From the NCBI GenBank assembly GCA_018881555.1, contig JACAXG010000032.1, positions 2,120,837-2,184,836 on the forward strand: 64,000 bases of DNA. The letters run 5' to 3'. Both the position numbers and the translations under genes were made by a program. The stretch comes from Amblyornis subalaris. Taxonomy: Eukaryota > Chordata > Aves > Passeriformes > Ptilonorhynchidae. Below, one piece after another: positions 51,081 through 62,000 of the stretch (its first letter is position 1; each line of letters starts with the position of its first letter). A model generated the notes under the pieces. The model saw nothing but the letters and a program-made list of their open reading frames with translations. It had not been told where the DNA came from and did no database searches.

Positions 51081-54000
51081 TAGCTTTTAAAATCCTCACC
51101 CCCAATTATTGGACAAGTCTTGAAAAATAGAAACAAGAAAATAATTAATAAAAGAAATAATAACGATAATTAAATAAATAAAACTTCATCTTGTATAACT
51201 TTCAGTTGTAAGGAAATAGACAAGTACAGTGTAGTAGAAGATGCAGAGTTGTCTGATGGTATCATAAATACTAGAAATTGATACTGATACGCAAGAAATG
51301 CATATTACTTTTCCCTGCAATATGTTTAGATTACCAAAATTTCTTTAATTACCATTTGAATTGTTCCTACCTTTTGTGAAATTCTGAAAAAATTGTAGTA
51401 ACCCAAAATTTCTATTGCTCTTGATGAGATGACAATCCATTTTCTATGGAAATAAGATTTTTCATGGTCACTAATAAGAAAAAGAGAAGGAAAACTTTGT
51501 AATAATAAATTTTCCTTCTGGTCTTTCCAAGTTTTAATTTGTATTATATCATTTCCTACAGCCTTCTGGCGTTTGGTTTGGTTGTTGGTTTTTTTTTAAT
51601 TATTATACTTATTGTGATTAATTCAGGCAATTCTTCAGAATTTATATTCCTGATCAAGTTATGCATTTTAATTCTTTTACCATTCTTGTTTTCGTTTATA
51701 CCCACCTAATCTCTTTCTCAAATATGCATTTTGTTTTGTTCTGAAGAATGACTGAATGATGATTATTTGCACTTCTTATGAAAAAGCATAAAATATTATT
51801 CCAATTAAAAATGAATGCAAACCCCTGAAAATCCAGGAAAGGATCAATGTTATATTATTTTATTTTTACAAAAATTTTTCATATATTTTTGCATACATAT
51901 GTTCCCACAGTGACAGGATAAAATTGCAAGAAAGAAGGAAAATACCACTCCTCGTATTATCTCATGGAGAGCTTTCAGTGTCAGATAAAGAGTGATAGAA
52001 TTATAATGGGAACAATACTGGGTGGCGTTGGTGGAAATGTGAACAGATATGGGTAATTAATTGTAATAGCAGTAACACAATTACTTTCAGCCTACTTAGT
52101 TATTGCAAATATGGCCCAACATTTATGTTCTTCACTTGCTGAAAACTTTAAATTATATTCAGTAGAATATATAAAGCTATAGATCATTAAGCTGTTTTGC
52201 CTTCACTGATGTTGAGATATCAGCAGAGCTCACTCTGAAAATTCTTGAGCCAAAATTAGGAAATAATTTCACGACATCTTGTAGGTTACTTTGAATCCTA
52301 GAAGTAGGGAACTGTGACTAAAATTATGGTACTATTACAACAGCTTGATTTTCATATGGCTCCTTTATATAGCAGTGGTGGGAAATTTTAAAAGAAAAGC
52401 TCTGGGGCAACACAGGTATCAGTTTTAAGAGAGATGCGTTTGAAATAGACAATCTGTACTACAGTAAATCTGTCCGCTGTGCACTTAGGAATGATCACCA
52501 GCTACAAATGATTTTGCCAAAAATATTTTATCCTCTCCCTTAGTTTTTTGGAAAAGAATAATAGAACATCCCAGCTCCATCTTGTTCTATCTTAATAAGG
52601 TGTCAATTAATGCATCACTGAGGCTGTTTGCAGTGGTGTAGCGAAGTTCCCTGAAGAGCCCTGGGAGAATGGTCCTCACACAGGTACATACCCAGTGATA
52701 CCTTTGAGCACGTTTCACCACGGGACATTATTAACATATTGAAGGAGCTGGTGAATTGAACAAAGTGTGCTGACATAAATCAGTGTGCTCTAATCTTCCT
52801 TGCAGAGTAACAAAGACGGCCATGAGCAATTCTACCTTAGTGTCCTGATGTGTTTATTAAGTTCCCTTTCTATAACTGTAAAATTATTAGAAGGAACCAT
52901 GAGATATCATCACCACAGAAGAAAATAATTTGAATGCATGCAATGATAGATATTCCTTATGTTATATGCCAATGAAACTATTTCCCTCTTGTAATAGAGA
53001 GCCTGTTTGAAGCAACTGTCTGAAGATGAATCAAGATAAGTCAGAAATGAAATTAGTATGAAGGAGGAAATACTACAAAGGATTAGAAAAAATTACAATG
53101 TCCTTCAATACAGGGAGTCTTTTTTTTCCTCAAAAGTACTCTTAACCTTGAGGGCATTCTTTTTTTGTCTCTGGTTTCTGTTGTCCTTGCTTTATTTAGC
53201 AGCCAGCCAAAAGGCTTTGCCTCAGCTACATTAATTGTTAGAGAATTGCAGTCCTGGTGGTTGCGCAAAGGGTGATGATATCTGGAGGATTGCAATTGTA
53301 TTGAGAGGTGGCAAGGAGCAAAGGAACTGCTGCTGCTCCTCCTGCTAAGGGGCAAAGAGGAAGAAGAGCATGTCAAGCAACTGCTTCGTTGTCTGCAGTG
53401 GCTCTGTAATTAATCTCCATCAAGATCAGCTTCAGAGGTTTCAGAACTGGAGTTTCCACATACCTGTAAAATAAAAACAGTAGAAAAAAAGTAACTTTTC
53501 CTAACTTTAAAAGTCTTAATGAGCAATAATGTCCAGGACTGTGTTTGAATTCTGTAATATGGCAGAGGAAGGTCATGTGGCAATTCCTGGTCTGAAATTT
53601 AAACAGCCCATCATTTGAAAATCCTTGCATGTAATGCTTCCATACCGGGACTGATTTAAAACAAACTTGATACTAACAATGTTGAAGCTATGGCTCTGTT
53701 GGTTTCAATAGATTTAAAAAATAATTTCTTAACTAATTCCCATGCAAAAATAATTTAAATTTTCTCTATGGATCATTCTGCTAGTTTAAAACTAAAATAA
53801 CTCATCAATATTTATGATATTCATACATGTCATGAAGAATTCTTTTAACTGTTATTGTCCATTCTGAAAATAAAACCAAAATCAAGTCTAGAAATACTCC
53901 AAATTGTTTTTCTTATTGTGACTTCTTCTTTTCAATATATTCTAGTTCTTTCTTTATTATATTTAAGGCAAAAGCAATAAAAAGCAATTGTTTTCATGAA

Positions 54001-54168
54001 AGATGTGACATATACATTTCTTCAGAATTCTATTCATGAAAACAATGCCCAGGAGATGGCTTAAAAGCTGCATAATTTCAAGAAAGACACATCTTCAGTG
54101 AGGCTTAAATCCTGTACAGTTTGCAGACATTTACTTGATTTAACTTTACTGCTAATACATTCAAATGA
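51081..54168. other. Unannotated AT-rich non-coding sequence
   Basis: A-rich stretches lie near 51120-51185, and a T9 run is near 51589. No gene or repeat family was recognised. A minus-strand frame at 53083-53376 (97 codons) is Ser-rich without a recognisable domain. Confidence 0.5.
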
Positions 54169-54206
54169 GGTGTGTGTATGGGTGTGCATGTGTGTGTGTG
54201 TGTGTA
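54169..54206. repeat. (TG)n microsatellite, interrupted
   Basis: An interrupted TG repeat: 'ggtgtgtgtatg' followed by 'ggtgtgcatg' and an uninterrupted TG block at about 54189-54206. Confidence 0.92.
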
Positions 54207-55573
54207 ACATTTGCTGCTAATGAACAGGGACTTTTCTACTGCAACCCTTGATTATAGAGAGCAATTACACAAAGAGCATATCAGAAATATTTTATACTTT
54301 TAGTGTGAATATACAGAAAATTGAAGGGAAAACATTTTCCCTGTGCTGGATTCTAAATGGATATTTTGAGGGATTCCCAAAATGGATAAATGGACCAATT
54401 ATGAAGAAAGAAGTAGAAAATAAGATTTGAAGGTAAGAATGTTCTCTATTTGTATATGGGACAAGGCACTACCTTTTCTCCAGATAAATCAGCAGTACTT
54501 CACAAAGGACTAGCCTCTTGAAGAATCTATGGATTCAGGCAGATGTCTGACACAATTTTAAACATCTTGTAAATATTTGACTCCCACTGATTTTAGTTGC
54601 TCTTTAAAATCTATCACTGGATAAAGAATTTTTCATACATTTCTTAAAGTAAGAGAATGATGTGGTTAGGTCATACATATATGTATACATACACATTCGC
54701 CTTTTCAGAGCTGAGGCCAAGAGTTTAATGTACAGTGCATTTAATTAAGTGAAATAATATACAATTTGCATTGAAATTCAATAGATACACATTTGATCCA
54801 CAGTAGTAGAATAAGAGTTGAGAGTTTTCCTTTGTACATGACTTTATTAGTTGATCAGACAGAAAATAAACTGGAAAAGACATATTTTTTATCTAGTAAA
54901 ATGCAAATTTAAACCCATATTATGAAAAATTAGTTTAAATGTCGTGGTGTTTTATTATAAATTACTTTTTTATTATTATATTTTTACTTAGTTTTTATTA
55001 TAAATGCTTACAGAGTCTTTAGTTCTAGCCAGATCCTATTTGGTCAAGTTAGGGAATAAATCACATTAAGATTTGGATTTATCTCAGTACATGCAAACAC
55101 CTTCAGTACTGATAACTGTGTTTGAATGATATGAACCTTTGAGAGATATGAACAAAATATCTTACTAGAACAGAGGACATAATTCACTTAATCCTGAATG
55201 GACATCTAAAAAAGACTGCAGAATATTTCTGCCTATGTCTCTCCACTGACTACAAAGGGACATCCATATGACAAGGGTAGAAAAAGGGTTAGAAAAGATA
55301 ACTGACAGCATCCCCTGACAGCAGTGGGCTACATTTCCTTAAAATCAATCTGACATGCATAATTAGAAATGCTTCATGGAAACTCTCATTTTACCATTTC
55401 TTTTCCTGCTTGGTATGTACCACTTCCATAGTAAAACTGGACTGGACTGTTTGATTTTTGATAATTTACATATAGAAATATATTTTAACTAATTTTCTGG
55501 TGATGCGAGACAGAACTCAGTTTATGAATTTTTACTTTTTTAGGAAGAGAGGAGAATTTAGGACTGAGGATAA
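54207..55573. other. Unannotated AT-rich non-coding sequence
   Basis: Very AT-rich near 54945-55010, where 'ttttattataaat' recurs. No gene was seen. Confidence 0.5.
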
Positions 55574-55593
55574 TTTATTTATTTATTTATTTA
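55574..55593. repeat. (TTTA)5 microsatellite
   Basis: Five uninterrupted TTTA units. The block is followed by two occurrences of 'tatggtgttta/tatggtgttat', 31 bp apart, which suggests local slippage. Confidence 0.9.
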
Positions 55594-56532
55594 TGGTGTT
55601 TAAATTTATTAATTTATATATGGTGTTATATGACAGAGACTTCTTTTATAAAAACAAACACTAGCATTTGGGCCTAAAGTGTTGTCTTTGGTATTTTCTC
55701 TTTTGACTTGAAGGATAGCTTTGCCAGGTAAGAAAAATCACTCAATTCCAGATGCCAGTCAATTACTTGAAGAGCTGCTGGAGAGTTTCACTTTTGAAGA
55801 ATTAACTTTTTGGCTACCAGAGCTCTCAAAAGTGACAAATTGCCTACCACGTAACTTGAAAGATCATGTGGGAAAGTGAAATTTAGAGCTATTTATGATT
55901 TCCTGCCTGGAAAGAATTGATTTTTTCCATTGCTGTAGAAGCTGAGCTGAACACCAGGTTCATGTTCCTGGTTCAGTATTCACCACATGCCCTTATTATT
56001 AGCTCTAAGAGTAGCATCAGACAGTCCCACTGGAGCTCGAAGATGCTGTTGTGCATTAACCCTACCTTTTCATTTGTTCTAGATCAGACAAGTAAAGGAT
56101 AGCTCTTTTATAGCATTCCACTGAAATTCCTGATGGGGAGGCAAACGAATCAGACTTCACGTTCTTCAGAGAAGACCAAGGTCCTCTCGGGTGTTTGCAG
56201 GCACTTCCCACAGTGTTGATGGCTGTTCCAAAACCGATCACAGTAGTAACCAAGAAACCAAAATAACAAATAGCTCAGTTTAACTAATCACAAAACATTC
56301 TAACATAAATTGTATTCTAAAATAAAAAGTTAAATCCCAAACCTGGGAAAAACAAACTTAAGCACTTAAACGATGTCTCAGAATTAAGAAATTGGCAATA
56401 TAACTTCTTAAAAATGTCCATTTTGACATGTTTTTGACTGTACAGGAACCCCCTCTGAAACATGAACATTATTGATTGACTTGTCTCATGTTATCTCTGA
56501 CCAACATGTGATGCACTATGTTCAGAAAAAGA

Positions 56533-56534
<2 letters not shown>
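55594..56534. other. Unannotated non-coding sequence
   Basis: No gene, RNA gene or repeat family was recognised. Confidence 0.5.

Positions 56535-56577
<43 letters not shown>
56535..56577. repeat. (TGA)14 microsatellite
   Basis: About 14 uninterrupted TGA units (GAT in another phase). The apparent poly-Asp frame on the plus strand, and the poly-Ser and poly-Ile frames on the minus strand, are by-products of the repeat. Long pure trinucleotide tracts are usually polymorphic in length. Confidence 0.96.
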
Positions 56578-58770
56578 AGTAATAGGTTGGCATTTGGAAA
56601 TAATTCTATTGAATGTTGTCTGAAAAAGAAATGCCCTTGTTTTGTACATACACTTGGCATTTTCATAGATGAAACAAACACCTGCATGCACAAACAGTCC
56701 TAGCCCACAGAAATGCGAAGTTTATGAGTTTGGACACCTGTGTTTGCTAACAGTTGTCACCATAATTTAGAGGGTCTTGGGTAGTGAAGGGTAATGGAAT
56801 TAATCTTGACACATATTTCTGAAGGTGAGTTTTTTTCTGTAGACTGTCTGCTATATGTCAGTGTGTGTGTGTATATTTTATTAAAATGTACAATATATTA
56901 AGGCATAAACTATTATAATTTAAACATGGATATTATTTTCTATTCGTACAGGTCTAGATTTAGGAAGACATTTAAATATTTATCTATCATGCTTTCAATT
57001 ACTTCACTTGGCGTATGTTAAATAATTTTCCAGACAAGGAAACTTTTTCTGTATCAGGGTCAGAAAGATCCTGTCACTTGCTCTGTAGTTATTTCTTTCT
57101 ATCAGTGGATACAATAAAGAATGCATATTTCCCCAAGGTCGCATAAATGTTGTTCTATAAAATCCAGTGATTTCATTGGCTGGTTAATTGATTTTCAGGG
57201 GAGAATCAAGAAATGACCATCTCATTAGCAAGCAGAGCTTAGCAGCCAGGATCCACTGGTTTGGGCAGAGGGACAGAAAAAGTCACAGATGGAAAAATAG
57301 AAAACAAGTAAACAGAAAATATTGCAGCCAACAGCTCCAGTCATTGTTCAGTTTTCTCCAACTTGTACTTTAAGGCCTTAAAGAAGGATTTTTAATCTCA
57401 TCCCTTTTCGTTTACAGTGGCAGGTAAAGCAAATATATAAAATGCTACACTAGTGGGAGAACAGGTTGTTTTGTTTATTAAGTCAAAGTGAAATGTTGAT
57501 TTACACTAAGAACATAAAAAAAGCAAAGGGTAGATGATTACAGCTTCACTTTGGCTGCTCAGTTTCTAATAATCTTCTACATGTAATGAGACTGGGGAAT
57601 GGAGAAACCTTTTCCTGACAATGCTGGCAGCAGGATAACTTCTACATACTATTGATTTTTCTTCATTGATTGTAATCTACCTCTTCCTGAGCGTCTGTCT
57701 TTGCTTCTCTGACATATTGAGCACTGAATAGTCCCTGAGTAATTCTTGAACAGTTTGGGATCATTTTTATTTTCACAGGATAGTTGAGACCAATGGAGTG
57801 ATTTATGTGTACTTTGGAAGGCAAAACAAAACATTACTTCTCCGGGAATAACTACGGACACAAAGATTATGGTTTTTTTTAAGCATCCCTCTCTTCCCTC
57901 CTGTCCAACCCCCCTTTACTTCCACACTCCAATAATTTCATAAGTATCTGCCAAATCATGTAGAGGAGAACAGTAAAGCATAAACAGCTCTCACAGCTGT
58001 GATTTCAGCCATGATTGATGATGAAATACCACTGGANGGATAGCAGGAAAATGAATATTTATTAATGATATAAAGTGCTGCTGGTTTAAAATCCAGCAAG
58101 ATCCATCATTTTATATCCATGGGATGTATGCATTGAAAGCAGAATGTTCAATAAAGGGAGCCAAATACCTTAGTCAAAACATAAGTAATTCCAGTGGGCT
58201 GCTGATTGAATTCCTTTCTTAAAGTGAACTAACCATAGTGGTTTTCATAAAGATTTTATTCCCACTTTAGCTGCCATTAAGATTACATGAATAGTAGATC
58301 ATGTAGACCTAGCCTAGAAAAAATTTGCAGTAGCAATAACTTTAGCATATTATAAAAACACATAGCTATCCACAACTATCATCCACATACTAACATGCAA
58401 TTTACAATCATTTNCTGCAAAGGCTCTGCAATTGTTTGATGTGTAACAGTTGGCTTTTTCTGACATGACTTCATTAGCTTTCATTTTATGAAGCTGATAG
58501 GTCAGATAACCTGTAGCACACCGCTACAGGCAGCTTTGCATATTTTTTTATTCACAGCAGAATTTTGCTCTGAATGATCCCNGTCTTTCAGAAGTTAAAT
58601 AAGGCAATTTCTGGCTTATCTGATATGCAAAAGGGATTTTTTTAAAATTTTGTTTTGCAAAAGAAAAAGGCAATACAAAGCAATCCTTGTGTCTTTCTCT
58701 TTTTAATGTAGGCCCGATTAGGAAGTATTGTCCTGTGTTGATTCTTTTTTCTTCTCTGATGTTTTTGCAG
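56578..58770. other. Unannotated non-coding sequence upstream of a candidate exon
   Basis: A short TG tract lies at about 56862-56873. Ns are at 58037, 58414 and 58582. If the exon call at 58771 is right, the 3' end of this block is intron. The pyrimidine-rich acceptor lies at 58741-58770. Confidence 0.45.
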
Positions 58771-58911
58771 CCTGTTATATGGGATGAGCTTGTTCAGACA
58801 GTAAAAAATGTAGCTGATGTGTTGACAGCAAAGGAGAAATTGACTGATGGAATTCAGCTGCATAATTTAACATACAGCTTTCAAGTCAGGCTGGAAGTTC
58901 CAGAATGTTAA
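58771..58911 (+). CDS. Candidate 3'-terminal coding exon, unrecognised protein
   Basis: The exon would begin after a strong acceptor: a T/C-rich run from 58741 ending in 'gtttttgcag' (58761-58770). From 58771 one frame runs 46 codons to TAA at 58909-58911. The peptide starts PVIWDELVQTVKNVADVL, continues AKEKLTDGIQLHNLTYSF and ends RLEVPEC. It is balanced and hydrophilic, with one N-glycosylation-type site (NLT), and looks like normal protein sequence. An AATAAA at 59047-59052 lies where a short 3' UTR could end. I do not recognise the family. No upstream exon was found in the window, so the rest of any gene would lie further upstream or be missed. It may instead be an exon-like chance frame or a decayed exon. 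Confidence 0.35.
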   Translation, partial: PVIWDELVQTVKNVADVLTAKEKLTDGIQLHNLTYSFQVRLEVPEC

Positions 58912-59046
58912 ACTTTGGCTAATGGATAGTGCTGAGAAAGACAGGGTTCAGAGGAAGTCTAAAAATGGAACAAAAGCATACTCATGGCTAAAAATGCACA
59001 AAAAGTATTTGTTTACTTTGTTTGGGGAAAAGAAAAAGAAGAACAA

Positions 59047-59052
59047 AATAAA
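59047..59052 (+). promoter_or_regulatory. Candidate polyadenylation signal
   Basis: AATAAA about 135 bases after the stop of the candidate exon at 58771-58911, in the same orientation. Such hexamers are common by chance in AT-rich DNA, so it supports the exon only weakly. Confidence 0.3.
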
Positions 59053-59079
59053 GCAAGCATCTAATTGATACCGTTAGCA

Positions 59080-62000
59080 TTTGGACAGTAAGAAACAATG
59101 CACATTGTGCCCAGCAAGAGGAGAACCATTACTGTGAACAAAATTAAGAGCAAGCAACTGGACAGCAACTAATCTCTCCCCTTGGATCAACATTGCCCTC
59201 CCAACAAAGCTTCACCAGATCCCTGGGTTCATTGCCATTTCTTCACACCCTCAGTGGAAAACCACCTGCCTTTCTCACTGCGTTTATTGCTGTGTCACCT
59301 GGGCTTTACAGGTGCTTCAGTAATAAGCCCAAAGGACAAGGGCAGGGANTGGGCCAAAAAGGTAGAAGGGGAAAGAGCTTTGGTAGCTAAATCCCTGGAA
59401 ACCAGATGATGTCTCTTTTGCTCAGTGCAAGGATTAACAGCTCCCACTGCCAAGATTTGCAAAGAAAGGGCTGGTGCCCCTCTCTGGATCACAGCTGGAG
59501 AAAGTCTTGTTTTTTTAAATAGACCTGCTATTTAATGAGCTTTTGCCACATAGTCTCATTAAAAAAAAAAATAATTTAAGAGTTAAAAGGTTAAAAAGAA
59601 TAAATTGTTGTAGCACAATGAATTATTGTAAAAGCAAACNAGCCAGGCACAGCTTTGTTTTTGCTTGTTCTGAGTGCTGAGCAAGCATTTTGCCACTGCT
59701 GCCTTCCCAAGGTATTCCCAGTAGCTTCAGTGTGCAGGGAAGGTTAGAAGTATCTTTTCTGAAAAACACCCACTCCTGTGTGAAATACAATATTAAGTTA
59801 GCACTCATTTTGGGAAAAATAATCGTGGAGATCTGTTTTCATGTAAGGAGATCAGAACATTTCCTTCGGGCAAGTAAACATATATTGCAGGTGAACTGAA
59901 AAACAGAAATCAACTAATGGTGATATTTCTGATTAATTTTGTCTAATGCTACTGTTGGGATTCAGATTCTTCTTCAAACACCCAAGTCTCAGTCTGCCTG
60001 TATGGACATCTGCTGCCATGTGAAATGCCCTGGAGTATCCTTTCTGCTTTCCTGCTGCTTATCTGGATGGATATACATCCTTAGGCAGCCCTAGAGGCTC
60101 TGGATGCCCGGGTGGGGCTCTTAGGAGGTAACTTCATCAGGTAGCTACAGACCCCAGGGGCATTCTTCCTTCCTGGTGTGGTAGTTGCAAGATTCCTACA
60201 GTTCCGTGTCCCCATGTTGGGTAAGTGGAGAGGCACACGTGCACACACATACACAAAATATAAACACGACCAGCCACACACAGCAGCACAGAGAGGAAGG
60301 AGAACATCTACTGCCACACACATGATGGCACTCAGCACTTTTGGTCCTTTGCCTGTATGTCCCATAGTAGGTTTTGAAGCCCCATAATAGTTTTATTTAA
60401 GCACACCATGACAATTTCTTCACGGACCAAAAGTCCTCTTCCCTTGCATCCCATACTCAGTCCTGTAGAAAATCATCTCTTTTAGTATGCAAAGTCCCCA
60501 TGGGACAATTGCAATGCCTATTCCAACTTTGAAGGACTTTGGCACATATCTGAATAGTCCATCAGTTTGAATCAAATTCAGCTTGCATCCCTCTGCAGCT
60601 GTCGAACCCTGAAAGTACCCACAGTCACAAAGAAGTCTTTTTGGTCAGCCAGAATTTCCTTCAGTTCCCTTGCTGAACTGTAATTTGGAAAATGTGTCCC
60701 ACCACTACTTGCATCTCCACCNAGGAACTTGAGAAGCTTGTACAGAATGCATGAACTTGAGACAAAGAAACAGTTCTGAGTCTGATTTTATAGTCANGTG
60801 CCTCTGACTTTTTTTTTGTAGCTGGTGAGACATTGGTCTGGATCCTTGTGTATTTACAGATAAATATATGAGGAAGTTTAAGCCCATCAAATTCTCTTAA
60901 CAGTCTACCCAAAATTTATAGACTAGTTTCCTGCCCTTCCAGTTTTCAAACTCTTGCATTTTTGTCTGCAGACTTCAACAGGCAAGATGAGAAGAGATCC
61001 ATTGTACTCCCAGGGACAGATAATTATTTCCTGTCAGTGTATGCTTATGAGAGCAGAATTTTTTTAANAAAAGACAGGAAGGGTACAGACACCTATCCAG
61101 CCTGTATTCCTGCAAGAGTGCCCCTTTCNAGTACCCTCTCACATACCTGCAAAGAGGCTGAAACTCCCTATTGACATATAGATAAGGCTTTGAGAANGAT
61201 CAGANGGGTAACTGTTTCAAGGCATTTCAGTATTTCCAGAAATATAACAGAAAGGGAGGTGGGCAGTTGAACATAGGGGAAGTGGATTCCCTAGAGGCTA
61301 AAGATCTGCAGTGGGAAAGCAGAGCCCTAAATTATTTTTTAGCCTGAGCAAAATCTATCCAGCTAACTTAGGATAACTTGCTTTTCTATACCTANGTTTT
61401 TCCACCTACTAAGGCAACTATAATAGAAGTCAGAGAAAGACAAGTATAAAGTAAATCCAGTAGGATGCAAGGTTTGAAGGTATTAATACTTTCAAAGCTC
61501 TAATGATGGAAATCTGGCAGATTTATTCCTTATGTTTGCATATGAGTATGAAAGATCAGATTCTAGTAATGCACTGGTTAATAATATCAAAAATAAAGCA
61601 GTAGAGAAGAGGAATAATGAAGGTGGTTAAGATTCTGTTTCTTCTCACAGGGGAAAAAAGGCCTTTATTGTGATTCAAGCAGGGCAGCCAGATTTCAAGT
61701 ATTTGATACTAGCAGGTAATGGGAAATTACCCAGGTTTTTCCNGTATTTCTGCTCCAGCATCTTAACTTGAGCACCCTGCATCATTCTACTTCATGGGCT
61801 CTGACATTTGGTAAATGGGTTTAAAAACTTTTAAAAAGAAGTAAAAAAACCCATAAATTACTTTTGTTTTGAACTACTATACTCACAATTTTCAGAAAAT
61901 AATATCGGTATCCTGGGCTGAAGGTTTGTTACAATGGCATGTCACATCTGGATAGATCAACCATATAATATCGTTTGACTGGCAGCAGCATTGCCAATTC

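Noticed and set aside
53083..53376. Ser-rich 97-codon minus frame
   Set aside because: The Ser runs come from a GCTGCTGCTCCTCCT-type low-complexity patch near 53330, and no domain is visible.
56469..56703. Poly-Asp (plus) and poly-Ser/poly-Ile (minus) frames
   Set aside because: Products of the (TGA)14 microsatellite.
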